The notes under the pieces: model-generated
Databases searched by the model: none
Told to the model about the DNA's origin: nothing
Seen by the model: the letters and a program-made list of their open reading frames with translations, nothing else
Translations under genes and position numbers: made by a program
In this document: positions 9,951 to 19,098 of the stretch, in pieces
Position numbering within the stretch: position 1 is the stretch's first letter
Layout: each line of letters opens with the position of its first letter
Assembly (NCBI GenBank): GCA_028285265.1
Contig: JANQPX010000051.1
Location: 31,437 to 95,436 of the forward strand
DNA: 64,000 bases
Source: Geminicoccaceae bacterium
GTDB taxonomy: Bacteria; Pseudomonadota; Alphaproteobacteria; Geminicoccales; Geminicoccaceae
Reading direction: 5' to 3'

Positions 9951-10367
9951 TCATGGTCGTGCCGCACTGGCCTCATTGATGTAGAAGGGATAGACCATGT
10001 TGTAGCGGGAGTTGGTGCCGCGCACGGTGTAGTCGACGGAGATCAGCAACACACCGTCGTCGGCCTCGGACTGCTCGACCAGAAGCCCATCCAGCTTCAC
10101 GCGCGGCTCGTGGTAGAGAATGGCGTCGGAAATGATTTGACGCATCGTGTTCTGAAGCCCCTGGTCGATTTCCTCAAACGCAAAGCGCGTCATGTCGCAG
10201 CCATAGCGCTCCTGCATCAGCCTCTCGCCCGGCTGTGTCGCCAGCAGGATTTGCAGGCTTTGATGAATATCCTCGTCGGCGGAGACCATGGCGATATCCG
10301 ATCCTTCGCGGGAGAAGGAGGGCGGAAAGCTCCAGCCTGTGCCGAGAAACGAAGCCCTGTCCGCCAA
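9951..10367 (-). CDS. gp25-like baseplate wedge protein (Cis9-type)
   Basis: A TTG at 10367 lies 4 bases after the stop of the small upstream gene with GAGGG nine bases before it, giving 138 aa. This matches the usual 130-140 aa of gp25/GPW proteins and avoids an artefactual N-terminus. The motif EDIHQSLQILLATQPGERLM, followed by YGCDMTRFAFEE, is the classic gp25 lysozyme-like wedge signature. The C-terminus (LISVDYTVRGTNSRYNMVYPFY) fits the family. It should help bind the sheath and tube start to the baseplate. The gene is co-transcribed with its neighbours. Confidence 0.85.
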   Translation of the reverse strand: MADRASFLGTGWSFPPSFSREGSDIAMVSADEDIHQSLQILLATQPGERLMQERYGCDMTRFAFEEIDQGLQNTMRQIISDAILYHEPRVKLDGLLVEQSEADDGVLLISVDYTVRGTNSRYNMVYPFYINEASAARP

Positions 10368-10371
10368 GAGT

Positions 10372-10569
10372 CTATCCCTCGGCTGCCGAGCTCTTGGGTG
10401 CCAGCTTGGACACCTTTGCCGTGTCGGTGTCATGGTTGTCCAGCTGCTCTGCCGCCTGCTCTTGCAGCTTGGCCACCAAGGTATAGACCTTGGCGAATGG
10501 CAGTTGCCCCAGCCCTTCCAGAATGACGTTGGCCTCGTCAATCGTGACCTTCAGGTTAATGTCTTTCAT
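10372..10569 (-). CDS. Small conserved phage/eCIS protein
   Basis: A 65-aa protein is encoded from the ATG at 10569 (GAGG upstream). The sequence MKDINLKVTIDEANVILEGL and GQLPFAKVYTLVAKLQEQA resembles a small helical protein common in phage structural regions, with the pattern (N)LxVxxxEVNxILxxLGxLPFxxVxxLIxKLQxQA. That protein's function is unknown; it may be a chaperone or structural adaptor. The gene lies between the spike and the gp25-like wedge gene and ends 4 bp before the next start, so it is part of the baseplate operon. The last 20 residues are polar and probably disordered. Confidence 0.7.
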   Translation of the reverse strand: MKDINLKVTIDEANVILEGLGQLPFAKVYTLVAKLQEQAAEQLDNHDTDTAKVSKLAPKSSAAEG

Positions 10570-10631
10570 GCGTTTCATCCTCACTTCAGTTCCGGCAAGT
10601 CGGCGCCGCCGCGGCTTCCTTCTTCAAAACT

Positions 10632-12269
10632 TCACTTGATCTCGACCTGGCTGCCAGCGATCTCCACATTGCCACTTGCCTCGACCTTGAAATCACCGTT
10701 GCTCGTGATCGAGACACCATTGCTATCCATGGTCATGATGTTGTCATGCTGGTCGACGATCTGAATCGATTCGGCATCATCGTCGAGCAGGATCTTGTTG
10801 CCTTGCGCCGTCTCGATATGAAGTGCTGCCTTCTCGGCATCGACGAAGCGGATCTTGGTGCCAGATTTGGTCACGATCCCCTTGTCGATATTATCTTCCG
10901 ACAAGGTCGCAAAGTCTTCGGGCGCCGCCATCGCTGAGCTGTGCATGGAACCGAGCACCACGGCCTGGCGCGGATCGTTGTTGAAGAACCCGACGACCAC
11001 CTCGTCGCCGGGCTCAGGCCGGAAGAACACGCCTCTGCCGTCGCCGGCATCAGGCGATGCCAGCCTTGCCCAGACGAAAGCGTCGTCCGCCCCGATGGCA
11101 GGCAGGGCGACACGAACACGCCATTGCTCATCGGGATCTTCTTCAAAAGCGTCGATCACGCCGATTTGCAAACCAGATGCTGCCGGCAGCAAGCCCGCGG
11201 CGGGCGCGATTTGGATATCCGGCTTCTGGCTGAACCAATCCGGGCTCAGGCCGACCTGAAGATCCGTTCGCCACCCCTGATCGTCGACGCGATGGCGAAC
11301 ACCGGTCACCAAGGTGGTGCCGCCGAACCGGTCCCCGATGCCGGCCAGCTCGATGATATCCATAGGCTTGATGGATGCGTCGCCGCGCACCGACATCCGT
11401 CCTCGGATCATGGCCATGCGGCTGCGCCGCATCCTGGCATTGGCCCAGCTCTGCAACTCTTCCGATGCCAGAGGGACCTGATGCGATAGGGTAGGGGGCT
11501 CAAATCCGATGCGCTCGGCGAGAGAGGCAGGATCAAGATTGCCCTGTGAGAGCGCAAAATTCTCCGCAGCGCTCGGCTGCGTGGTCTGCTGCTGGTCAAG
11601 ATCCCAGGCGACGGCGTCCATCCCCGGGCTCTGATTGATCGTGTCAAGCTCGAACTCGAAATCGAAAATATCGCTGATGCCAAACTCGAAACGATGACGG
11701 GGCGAACCGGACAAATCGATCTTGCTTACCGTGACCGCACCGTCGTCCACGAGCACGAGCAGGCCTAGAACATCGGCACGCGCCAGCATGAAATCCCAGT
11801 TGCTCACGTCATACTGAACAAGCTCTGCATGCCGGGGTTCGGTCGGTGCCACGTTACCTTTCGTAAGACCGGCATCCTCGATCAGCCTGCCGATGACGTC
11901 GCCGTCGGAAACGTCGCGAAACACAGCACTATGTCTCGGATGGGTCAGCTTCACGGCTGGGTCCTTGATCGAGACCGTCGAGATCGAGCCCTCTGCGCCT
12001 GCTTGGATGGTTTGGCGTACCACCTTGCCCTTCATCAAGGTAGTGTCCGCCTGGCCTTCATATCTGAGCCTGATCTCGATGTCCTTGCCGGGCTCAAAGA
12101 ACGCCGAATCGCCGACCGGAAACGCCTGGCGGGCGACATTGCCGTCCAGCAAGGTCAGCTCTGCGTCCGGAACGCGGTTCACCTCTTTCGTGACATCGAT
12201 CGACAGCAGGCTGAAGCTGGGATCCATTTCCCGGCCGTCGCTCAAGATCGTTGGTGTGATGGCGCTCAT
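10632..12269 (-). CDS. VgrG/gp5-like spike protein (Cis8-type)
   Basis: The 545-aa product has the gp27-like N-terminal half (LLSIDVTKEVNRVPDAELTL, then FEPGKDIEIRLRYEG). An OB-fold follows at about residues 375-450 (GVIDAFEEDPDEQWRVRVAL, RPEPGDEVVVGFFNNDPRQA). The C-terminal beta-helix-like needle has NKILLDDDAESIQIVD and GVSITSNGDFKVEASG. This is the usual Afp8/VgrG order of hub, OB and needle. It forms the central spike onto which the PAAR-like tip docks and may carry effectors. The start overlaps the LysM gene stop by 4 bp. Confidence 0.88.
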   Translation of the reverse strand: MSAITPTILSDGREMDPSFSLLSIDVTKEVNRVPDAELTLLDGNVARQAFPVGDSAFFEPGKDIEIRLRYEGQADTTLMKGKVVRQTIQAGAEGSISTVSIKDPAVKLTHPRHSAVFRDVSDGDVIGRLIEDAGLTKGNVAPTEPRHAELVQYDVSNWDFMLARADVLGLLVLVDDGAVTVSKIDLSGSPRHRFEFGISDIFDFEFELDTINQSPGMDAVAWDLDQQQTTQPSAAENFALSQGNLDPASLAERIGFEPPTLSHQVPLASEELQSWANARMRRSRMAMIRGRMSVRGDASIKPMDIIELAGIGDRFGGTTLVTGVRHRVDDQGWRTDLQVGLSPDWFSQKPDIQIAPAAGLLPAASGLQIGVIDAFEEDPDEQWRVRVALPAIGADDAFVWARLASPDAGDGRGVFFRPEPGDEVVVGFFNNDPRQAVVLGSMHSSAMAAPEDFATLSEDNIDKGIVTKSGTKIRFVDAEKAALHIETAQGNKILLDDDAESIQIVDQHDNIMTMDSNGVSITSNGDFKVEASGNVEIAGSQVEIK

Positions 12270-12982
12270 CGCGAGGCCTGGTTCCTCGACCCGTCCGGTA
12301 AGGGCGGAAAGAGGAGTTCCTCGCCCGGCGTCAGATTGCGAAAGTCATCGAGGTCGTTGAAGTCGGCGACGAACAAATAGTGTTCGGAACTCCCATAGAT
12401 CTCCCTGGAGAGCAACGGCAAGGTGTCGCCGCTCTTCACCAGTCGGGCATGGGTCAAATCCGGCGAACTGGTGGCGTCCTGAAGCTGACGCCTGTCGGGC
12501 TCGACATTGGACTTGAGGACAACGTCCAACTCCGCACGCAGCGCCTTACCATTCTTGTCGAAACTGGTGTAGGTGACATCGACCTTGCTCAGCCGGCATC
12601 GGAAATTGAGATCGCCCCATTTCAGGATTAGGTAGCGGGGTTCGTGAATTTCGCCGTCCTTTTGGAAGGTCAGCTCGAGAAACTCGTCGACACGTTCCTG
12701 CACGGTTGGTGGCGAACCGAGTTGCAAGATGCCGATCTCGTGAACACCCGTGCCATCCAGGAAAAGCTTGATGTTGAGATCGGACGGCTTGTTGTACGAG
12801 TAGGGCGCGTCTTGATCGGAGCTGCCAATTCCCTGGCCGCGCCCGTAGACGATCTCATAGCTCTGCTTGAGCGATTCAGGATTGAACATGGCCTCGAAGT
12901 TGCCGACGCTTTGCGTACGCTCAACGTCCTGGTAGGCCTCAATCTTGAGCTTATCGAGCTTGAATGGACTCCCTATGGCCAT
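12266..12982 (-). CDS. LysM-containing baseplate protein (Cis7-type)
   Basis: This 238-aa protein begins with a region shared by Afp7/gp53-like proteins (FEAMFNPESLKQSYEIVYGR). Its C-terminal LysM module lies at about residues 185-232 (VKSGDTLPLLSREIYGSSEH ... LTPGEELLFPPL). In known contractile systems this protein clamps the baseplate wedges and bridges hub and tube. The ATG start at 12982 lies 56 bp after the preceding gene, and the stop overlaps the spike gene. Length and domain order are normal for the family. Confidence 0.87.
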   Translation of the reverse strand: MAIGSPFKLDKLKIEAYQDVERTQSVGNFEAMFNPESLKQSYEIVYGRGQGIGSSDQDAPYSYNKPSDLNIKLFLDGTGVHEIGILQLGSPPTVQERVDEFLELTFQKDGEIHEPRYLILKWGDLNFRCRLSKVDVTYTSFDKNGKALRAELDVVLKSNVEPDRRQLQDATSSPDLTHARLVKSGDTLPLLSREIYGSSEHYLFVADFNDLDDFRNLTPGEELLFPPLPDGSRNQASR

Positions 12983-13038
12983 CTCTTATCTCTTAGGGCT
13001 CGTTTTCTTGCGTTGTCGAATGAACTCATCGTTCTTTC

Positions 13039-14124
13039 TCAAATCGTCGAATCGCGCATGATCCTGACCACGGCCGTCAAGCAGTCCTGCTCCTCGACCC
13101 TGTCGGCAACCTTGAGTGGCAGCCGGGCAAAACTTCTGAAGGAAGGATTCGGCAAGGCACCGGGCAGCTTGTTGTCGCCGAGCTGCAGCTTCAGGCCTTT
13201 GCGCGCCGCCTGACGGCAGGGGATCAGATCGCCCGAGACAAATCGATATCGCTTGAGCTTCGGGTATTGCTCGGCAAGCTGCTGCGCCAGTCGATCGGAC
13301 GGATCCGGCGTCTCGGCCAGGTCGACCTTGCCCTCATCGCCAAAAACCAAGGCCGCTTCATCACCTTCCGGTTCGTCAACGACGCTGAACTCAGCCAGGT
13401 CATTGTCGAGATTGGTCACGCAGTAATAGGCCCATCTGGCTTGCTTCGCTTGAAACGAAATACGATACACGGGCGCCGGCTGTGCCGGCTTCTTCAGGTT
13501 GACAAGAGCCTCCGTCACCTCGATGTCGATGTCCGCGAAGATGCCTCGTCGTTGTTCCGGCGGGACCCGGTAGCCAACCGTGAACTCCTGACCAGGACTA
13601 GTTCCCCGGCTGTCGATGGCTACACGCCGGTCTTCCTCGTCATACTCCACCAGTTGCAGCGTGGGGCTCCCGGGCTCCAGGAGAAAGTCCGCGACAGCGA
13701 GGCCATCGACGGGACGGTGACGCAGCACGAAGAACTCTTTGGCCGATGGTGTTGCCACCGAAAAATCGTCGTGTTTCCATGCCTGCGCCGTTCCGAGGCG
13801 GAGCACCAAGCCCTCGGCAGTTTCGTAAACCGGTGCAATGTTGTTCTCGAAGCCACCGAGATCGGTGAACAAGGGTAGGTCGGCATTGCCGAGCCACATA
13901 TGGAACCGAAATCGGGCCCCCTCAGCGAACGGAATGAACGTCTCACCCGTTGGCGTCGCCGAGGCGACGATCTTCAAGCCGTTTCGCATGGATATCGCGA
14001 GGGCTCGATGATTGCGCAGCAGGGCTTCGGTCTCGCCCGTCGGCGCAAGCGTGAAGTCCGGGCTCGAACCGTCGTCGTAATACGAATGCCTGACGGCCAG
14101 ACGAAAGACTTCCAGATACTTCAC
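13039..14124 (-). CDS. Conserved eCIS companion protein of unknown role
   Basis: The protein is 361 aa. The N-terminus (YLEVFRLAVRHSYYDDGSSPDF ending near residue 25) follows a pattern of an F-x-L-x-V-x-H-x-Y-Y strand, a short acidic loop and a proline-containing segment. I associate this pattern with an uncharacterised gene found in many eCIS operons. No catalytic motif or membrane segment is visible and the protein looks mostly beta. It overlaps the DUF4255 gene by 4 bp and precedes the LysM gene, so it is probably structural or an assembly factor. The function is unknown. Confidence 0.55.
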   Translation of the reverse strand: MKYLEVFRLAVRHSYYDDGSSPDFTLAPTGETEALLRNHRALAISMRNGLKIVASATPTGETFIPFAEGARFRFHMWLGNADLPLFTDLGGFENNIAPVYETAEGLVLRLGTAQAWKHDDFSVATPSAKEFFVLRHRPVDGLAVADFLLEPGSPTLQLVEYDEEDRRVAIDSRGTSPGQEFTVGYRVPPEQRRGIFADIDIEVTEALVNLKKPAQPAPVYRISFQAKQARWAYYCVTNLDNDLAEFSVVDEPEGDEAALVFGDEGKVDLAETPDPSDRLAQQLAEQYPKLKRYRFVSGDLIPCRQAARKGLKLQLGDNKLPGALPNPSFRSFARLPLKVADRVEEQDCLTAVVRIMRDSTI

Positions 14125-14699
14125 GGCGACACCCGCGTGGCTTTCTCGCCGATTTCAGCCGGCCTTCGCGCTTCAGGGTCGCGGAACACCACGAGCCCGA
14201 GCTTGTAGAGCACGGAGGGGTGATAGGTCGTTCTGAGCGCGCTCCAAAGATCATTCTGTTCGGCCAGCGGCAGCGTGATTAGCTCCACCATCAGCTTTTC
14301 GATATTGGCGCTGAGCTCGGGTGCATTTTGGTGATTGAACACGCGGTGGCTTTGGAAGAAGCCGATGATCTCCGAAAGTTTCGCGAGGCCGGCTTCATAT
14401 TGCTTGTAGCGGGCCACGAACAGAATGAGGAGATTCATCCTGATTTCCGGATTGACCGCAATCGTATCCCCGCCTGCATTCACGCTTCGATAGGGGTTGG
14501 GCTGTCTTAGCGTGTTTTCTTCCTCCACATTGATCAGCAGGACCGTAACGGCGCCCGGCTTGAAGGCGATCGGATCCATCTTTTCGCCATCCAGGAACAC
14601 CACCGTTCCTTCATGGGGCTCGACGGACGTCGAGGCATCGCCCATGAGCAGATGGCTGTTCAGGCGGTCTCTCAGGAAAATCAGGACCTCGTCCAGCAT
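14121..14699 (-). CDS. DUF4255 / Pvc16-N-like tube terminator protein
   Basis: From the ATG at 14699 (GGAGAG upstream) the product is 192 aa. It starts MLDEVLIFLRDRLNSHLL and contains VTVLLINVEEENTLRQPNPY, MNLLILFVARYKQYEAGLAKL and the C-terminal LRTTYHPSVLYKLGLVVF. These match the DUF4255 family, the N-terminal domain of Afp16/Pvc16 tube-capping proteins. Its role is inferred to be termination of tube and sheath growth. A GTG 12 codons upstream is an alternative start. The stop overlaps the following gene. Confidence 0.82.
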   Translation of the reverse strand: MLDEVLIFLRDRLNSHLLMGDASTSVEPHEGTVVFLDGEKMDPIAFKPGAVTVLLINVEEENTLRQPNPYRSVNAGGDTIAVNPEIRMNLLILFVARYKQYEAGLAKLSEIIGFFQSHRVFNHQNAPELSANIEKLMVELITLPLAEQNDLWSALRTTYHPSVLYKLGLVVFRDPEARRPAEIGEKATRVSP

Positions 14700-14754
14700 G
14701 CTGTGTTTGCTCTCCGTCCCCTTTTCGGCCGGCACCGATCGAATGGATCGCCCG

Positions 14755-14922
14755 CTACCTTTCCTTCGACTTTCGCAAGATCTTCATCACCTGTCTGACG
14801 CAGGCTTCGACGATCGCTTCATTGGATGAAGCCGTCTCGCCGGGAGCGCCTGCCTCCCGATCCGGACGCGCACCCGTCTCGACGACGGCTCGAATGACCA
14901 GCTCCTTGATCTCGATCGGCAT
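14755..14922 (-). CDS. DUF5908-type small eCIS protein
   Basis: A 55-aa reading frame starts at the ATG at 14922, immediately after the third tube gene, and ends at TAG 14755. It begins MPIEIKELVIRAVVETG, the hallmark start of the DUF5908 family found almost exclusively in contractile injection clusters. It ends in a basic helix (CVRQVMKILRKSKER). The gene fills the gap between the tube and DUF4255 genes, where this family usually sits (Cis6 region). It is probably a small assembly or structural factor, with no known biochemistry. Confidence 0.8.
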   Translation of the reverse strand: MPIEIKELVIRAVVETGARPDREAGAPGETASSNEAIVEACVRQVMKILRKSKER

Positions 14923-14928
14923 GCTCGT

Positions 14929-15375
14929 TCAAAGCCCAAGCGGCAACATGCGTGCGTAGGCCAGTTCCAATGTGTCGATCACCAACGCATTCTCCTCGGC
15001 ATTCAGATCCGACATCGTCCATTTGACCGGATAGGCCTGGATGAATGTCCATGCCGTCAGCGGTATCTGGTCTTCGCTCAACAGCGTGACGATGACATTC
15101 GACGGCGCAAACTTGAACGCGGACAGGGCAGCCTCGAATTCCAGGTTCAACGGCGATCCCATCATTCTACCCCGCTGCAGCACGAGGTTCTTGTAGTCGA
15201 CGCGGTCAGGCAGGCGGTGGGTGTAGAGGTTCTGGCCGCCTTCCTTGACGGACTTGATGGCGACTTCGCCCGAGAGGCCGGAAACTTTCTGAAACCGGAT
15301 GTCCAGGGGATTGGGCACAACGCCGCCGGCAAAGAAGAAGACGCCGAAGCGAAATCCAAGGACGAGGTCGTCCAT
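14929..15375 (-). CDS. Third tube/gp19-like protein (Cis5-type)
   Basis: This 148-aa protein has the T4 gp19-like tube pattern: NPLDIRFQKVSGLSGEVAIK, then LPDRVDYKNLVLQRGRMM and a closing beta region. It is more divergent than the two preceding tube genes and lacks their conserved N-terminal MAxxKA..YP(I/L)P.YN segment. That fits the specialised tube-initiator subunit (Afp5-like) at the base of the tube. The ATG at 15375 has AGGA upstream within 10 bases of the previous stop. Confidence 0.8.
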   Translation of the reverse strand: MDDLVLGFRFGVFFFAGGVVPNPLDIRFQKVSGLSGEVAIKSVKEGGQNLYTHRLPDRVDYKNLVLQRGRMMGSPLNLEFEAALSAFKFAPSNVIVTLLSEDQIPLTAWTFIQAYPVKWTMSDLNAEENALVIDTLELAYARMLPLGL

Positions 15376-15384
15376 CGGTCCTGC

Positions 15385-15834
15385 CTATACGTGCACCATC
15401 GAGATCCCGGCGGCCATGACCCCCAGGCTCTCGATGGCGACGTCGTTGGAATTGGCGCTGAAGCTTGGGGCAACCAGCTTGACCGGGACCGTTTTGGCGA
15501 TGCGCCAGCTGACGACGGGATGCCCCTCTTCGTCGCAGAGGCTGACATCCATGATGCGTGGCGTCTTGGTTTTCTCCTTGATCCAATCGTAGAGAAAATT
15601 GACGCCTTTGACCGTCCCCTTGGCCAGCGTTACCGGAACGTATTTCTCCAGATAGTACGACGTTATCCGTTCCCCCTCCCAATAGCTCAGGCCATGCTTG
15701 TAGGTCAGCATCTCGTAGTCCAGGCTGATCCCGCTCACCTCGGTGAAGCTCATGGAGGTGCCATCCACGGCAACGCGGAAATTGTAGGCCGGAAGAGGGT
15801 AGCTGGCCTTTTGGAAAGCCTTGGCCTCAGCCAA
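15385..15834 (-). CDS. Inner tube protein, second copy
   Basis: The 149-aa protein belongs to the T4-like tail tube family (YPLPAYNFRVAVDGTSMSFTE, VSGISLDYEMLTYKHGLSYW, LVAPSFSANSNDVAIESLGV). The frame begins with TTG at 15834, and no ATG or GTG fits the conserved N-terminus. GAGGG just before the upstream stop provides a ribosome site. The gene is 4 bp from the first tube gene. Paired tube genes are normal in eCIS loci, where one forms the main inner tube. Confidence 0.9.
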   Translation of the reverse strand: MAEAKAFQKASYPLPAYNFRVAVDGTSMSFTEVSGISLDYEMLTYKHGLSYWEGERITSYYLEKYVPVTLAKGTVKGVNFLYDWIKEKTKTPRIMDVSLCDEEGHPVVSWRIAKTVPVKLVAPSFSANSNDVAIESLGVMAAGISMVHV

Positions 15835-15838
15835 CGGA

Positions 15839-16312
15839 TCAACCCTCCGTCATCGTCACGCTGTCCCCGGTCAGCTCCATGCCTTCCACGGCAACATCGT
15901 TGGAGTTGGCATCGAAGGGGGGAGCATCCAGCTTGGTCGGGAAAGCGTTGTTCACCGTCCAGCTGATCACGGGATCCCCGTTCTCGTCGCATAGCCGGAT
16001 GGAAATATCCTTCTTCTCGACCAGATTGGTCTGGATGCCATTGATCCACTCGTAGAGTGCGGCAATGCTCGCTTCGCGAACGATTCCCTTCTTCAGGGTC
16101 ACGGTGACCGCTGCCGCCTGCGCCGGCATCGTCATCACACGCGGTCCCGGAACGCCGCTTTCCGTCGGGCTTTCCTTGTAGGTGGTCGTCTCATAGCTCA
16201 TGCTGAGGCCGGAGACTTCGGAGAACGCCACCGTATCCGGTCCGATTTCAACCTTGTAGTTGTAGGATGGAATTGGGTATTCCGCTTTGATCTCGGCTTT
16301 GGAAAACGCCAT
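15839..16312 (-). CDS. Inner tube protein, first copy
   Basis: This 157-aa tube protein has the family start (YPIPSYNYKVEIGPDTVAF, then SEVSGLSMSYETTTYKESP) and end (PPFDANSNDVAVEGMEL). The ATG at 16312 has a strong AGGAGGG seven bases upstream. It polymerises inside the sheath to form the rigid tube delivered into the target. It is a paralogue of the next gene and shares the ANSNDVA motif near its C-terminus. The gene lies 112 bp downstream of the sheath gene. Confidence 0.9.
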   Translation of the reverse strand: MAFSKAEIKAEYPIPSYNYKVEIGPDTVAFSEVSGLSMSYETTTYKESPTESGVPGPRVMTMPAQAAAVTVTLKKGIVREASIAALYEWINGIQTNLVEKKDISIRLCDENGDPVISWTVNNAFPTKLDAPPFDANSNDVAVEGMELTGDSVTMTEG

Positions 16313-16424
16313 GCCAGTCCCTCCTCGGCTAACGGCATCAATTTCTTTTTCGACGCATCATGCGGCCTGGAACGAGGACCGAAGAATGCGTGTCAGGTTC
16401 ACGAACAAAGCGCCGGCGTGATGT

Positions 16425-18065
16425 TCACGCCGTCTGCAATTTGTGCGAGAAGCGAAGAATGATGAACTCGGCGGGGCGCACGGCGGCAACACCGACCTCG
16501 ACGATCATCCGTCCCTCCAGAATGTCCTGGGGGGTCATCGTCTTGCCCAGTCCGACGCTGACATAGTAAGCGGCCTCCGATGTCGAGCCTGCCAGGGCGC
16601 CCCGCTCCCACAGCCCGTACAGGTAGCTCTCGATCATCCCCTTGACCTTCAGCCAGGTGGTAGCGTCATTCGGCTCGAAGACCGCGAACGCCGTCGACTT
16701 CTGGATCGATTCCTCGATCAGGATGAACAATCTGCGGACTGGGACATAGCGCCACTCGTTGTCGTTGCCGGCCAGGGTGCGCGCACCCCAGACCAGCATT
16801 CCCTTGCCCGTGAACGAGCGAATGGCGTTGATCGATTTTCCGGCCGTCGGGTCGACGTTCAACGCGGCCTGCGCCTCGTCCGTCGTCTTGGACACAGGCT
16901 CGATCACCGCGGAGAGGCTCACATTCGCCGGCGCTTTCCAGACGCCGCGCTGGCGGTCGACCTGCGCGTAGATACCCGCCATCGTCGCACTCGGCGGCAA
17001 GACGACTCGTTCCCTGGTCAAATATTCCTTGACCAGATTGTACAAGGCCGTCTGGTCGTCCTTCAGGTTGTCGAGGCTGTTCGTGCCCTGCTTCTCCAAT
17101 TCGACGCTGCTGCTGAGCTGCACGATGCCGGAACCGTCGCCGGAAACCTCCACCGTGAAGCCGCCGGCATCGTTCGTCGCCGCCGCGATCCACGCCGCCC
17201 AGGCGGCCACGGTCTCGGTTCCCGTCTTTTCATTGACGTTGCGCGCGGTCAGCTGTCCGGCGGCGACCTCGAAGTCCAGCGGGTCGGAGGCGGTGCCGCC
17301 GATCAACCTGACTTTGGGCGGCGTATCGGCGGTGCCTGAAAAACGCACGACGATCGTGTTGCCGCCGAAATCACGCGCCCAGCTGGCCACCGCGTCGTCG
17401 TCGGCCGAAAGAACCTGGACATCGCTTTCGCGATAGTGAAAATTTAAGCTGGTCCGGAGATAGGGATAGTAGGCTGCGCCGTACATCAATCCGTTGGTGC
17501 CCACGCCGTCACGGAAGGCCTTGGTATCGCCATCCTTGACATCGAAGATCGCGAATCGGTCCTGCAGCTTTCGGCATTGACCGAGGGATTGTTGACAGAG
17601 CGCATGATAGTCCGCCGGTGCCAGCTTCACCGCATCGGTCAGGACGATCAGCGTCGGCTCGTCTTCCTTTTCCAGAAGGCTAAGCGCCTTTTCGAAACCT
17701 TCCTTCTTGGGCGCCGCCGAGTAATCTCCCGCGCTGATCACATAGCAGGCCGCACCACCGTTCATGAAGAAATGCTGCATGCAGTAATAAAGGAGGAATT
17801 CGGGCTGGCCCTTCGTGACATCGCTCGCGTCGACCTGGTCCACGATGGGCAGGCCGCTTTCCTCGTCCTTGCTGGTCTGAACCTTGAAGGCGGTCGGCTT
17901 GGCACCACCGAAGGTGCGCTCAAAGTCGAGCATCGTCGTAATTCGCGCGAAGTCGGGTCCCTTCTCCGTGCAGCCGATGAAGGCAGGAATGGCCGTCGAT
18001 ACTTCGGCCACCGAAGGCGGGAACTTCGATATCTCTTCAATGTAGACACCAGGTGTCTTGTACAT
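16425..18065 (-). CDS. Contractile sheath protein
   Basis: The 546-aa product starts MYKTPGVYIEEISKFPPS, the hallmark N-terminus of phage/eCIS sheath subunits. It ends with the conserved C-terminal handshake domain (FTGKGMLVWGARTLAGNDNE, then YVPVRRLFILIEESIQK, and a C-terminal FRPAEFI-like strand VRPAEFIILRFSHKL). The middle part is an inserted beta domain. Only one sheath gene is present, whereas Afp-like loci have three. It is the first gene of the minus-strand operon; AGAGG precedes the ATG at 18065. The sheath contracts to drive the tube. Confidence 0.93.
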   Translation of the reverse strand: MYKTPGVYIEEISKFPPSVAEVSTAIPAFIGCTEKGPDFARITTMLDFERTFGGAKPTAFKVQTSKDEESGLPIVDQVDASDVTKGQPEFLLYYCMQHFFMNGGAACYVISAGDYSAAPKKEGFEKALSLLEKEDEPTLIVLTDAVKLAPADYHALCQQSLGQCRKLQDRFAIFDVKDGDTKAFRDGVGTNGLMYGAAYYPYLRTSLNFHYRESDVQVLSADDDAVASWARDFGGNTIVVRFSGTADTPPKVRLIGGTASDPLDFEVAAGQLTARNVNEKTGTETVAAWAAWIAAATNDAGGFTVEVSGDGSGIVQLSSSVELEKQGTNSLDNLKDDQTALYNLVKEYLTRERVVLPPSATMAGIYAQVDRQRGVWKAPANVSLSAVIEPVSKTTDEAQAALNVDPTAGKSINAIRSFTGKGMLVWGARTLAGNDNEWRYVPVRRLFILIEESIQKSTAFAVFEPNDATTWLKVKGMIESYLYGLWERGALAGSTSEAAYYVSVGLGKTMTPQDILEGRMIVEVGVAAVRPAEFIILRFSHKLQTA

Positions 18066-19098
18066 AGGGGATCCTCTCGCAAATTGATCAATAGCTCATC
18101 TATCGACGTCATCAGAACGATGAGGTTTGTTGCCAAGAGTCGGCGCAAAACCAATAAGATAGCGCACCGTGAGGTGAGTTTCTTGAAGGTGTCGGCGTAC
18201 CGGGAACCGCCGATTGAAGCGGGGAAAGAAACGTGTTGCTACAAGGCGACTCGACGCGGGAGATCGACAAAGATGCTCACTTGCCAGGCGGCACCGCAGG
18301 ATCTGGTATCCTGCGGGAGCCAGTCCGGAGATCATTGCAAGACTCGCTGGGAAGGGTCCAATTGCCTCCGAAATCGGCTTTGCTCGAACGCCAGATCCGA
18401 GCACAAATTGCTCTCGTACGAAGCCAGTCAACACTATCCCTACCTTAATTCGATGTTTGATTGGATGTTTGATTGTCAGCTTCAAATCAGTTTAATGGAA
18501 AAAAGGCTTTTCTGCAGTCGATGTCAACCAACGAATGCGTTGGTGATAAGAAATATTTCTTAAACTACAAGGAGATATATTTTTTATTTTATTGCAGTAT
18601 GGTTTTGATAGCCAAGTAGGTGATTTACGATTGTTTCAGTTCGCCTGATCTGACACGAAAGATTGAAGTAATCTGCGAGCTTCATGGCCATTCCGAAAGG
18701 GAAACTTGGTGAGCAACGCATTACTTTGACTTAACGGGTTACTTGCGCGATTGTGAGGAAGCAGATCATACGGCCACCTCACGAGATTGGACGGTGGTCT
18801 CATGCTTTTGACGGCGTTCGGCATAGTCTTCGATTTCTCTTTGACAATCGCGATCCGGTGATGCCTAGTGCGCCGGTGCCTTCGATCGAGTCGATCGGCG
18901 GTGCGCTGGATCGTTCAGGACGTCATTTGAAAGCCAATTCGATCGTTGCTTCTTGATGCGCTGGGGAGATTGCCCGATCCGTTTGCCAGAAAGCTTGATG
19001 CGCTTGCCAAATGCTGACGCCTCGGCATTCGGCAGGCATCGGCCGTCAAGGCTGAGCTTAACTCCTAAGCAAAGATGAAGAGCTGATCGTGCAAAGGG
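18066..19098. other. 1.03-kb intergenic region between eCIS operon and divergent membrane gene
   Basis: No reading frame here looks like a gene. Frames up to about 130 codons on either strand have arginine-rich, low-complexity compositions typical of chance frames. An A/T-rich stretch at about 18540-18600, after the clustered short repeats GTTTGATTGGATGTTTGATT (18450-18469), is a plausible promoter area for the eCIS operon. No tRNA or clear terminator is seen. Part of 18.7-19.0 kb may be decayed coding sequence, but I cannot assign it. Confidence 0.5.

Noticed and set aside
14819..15052. 77-codon minus-strand frame overlapping the third tube gene
   Set aside because: The DUF5908-type frame at 14755-14922 and the tube gene explain this DNA. 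The other frame is a shadow with no family signal.
18096..18485. Minus-strand frame upstream of the sheath gene
   Set aside because: Arginine-rich composition, no ribosome site and no recognised motif; it lies where the operon promoter is expected.
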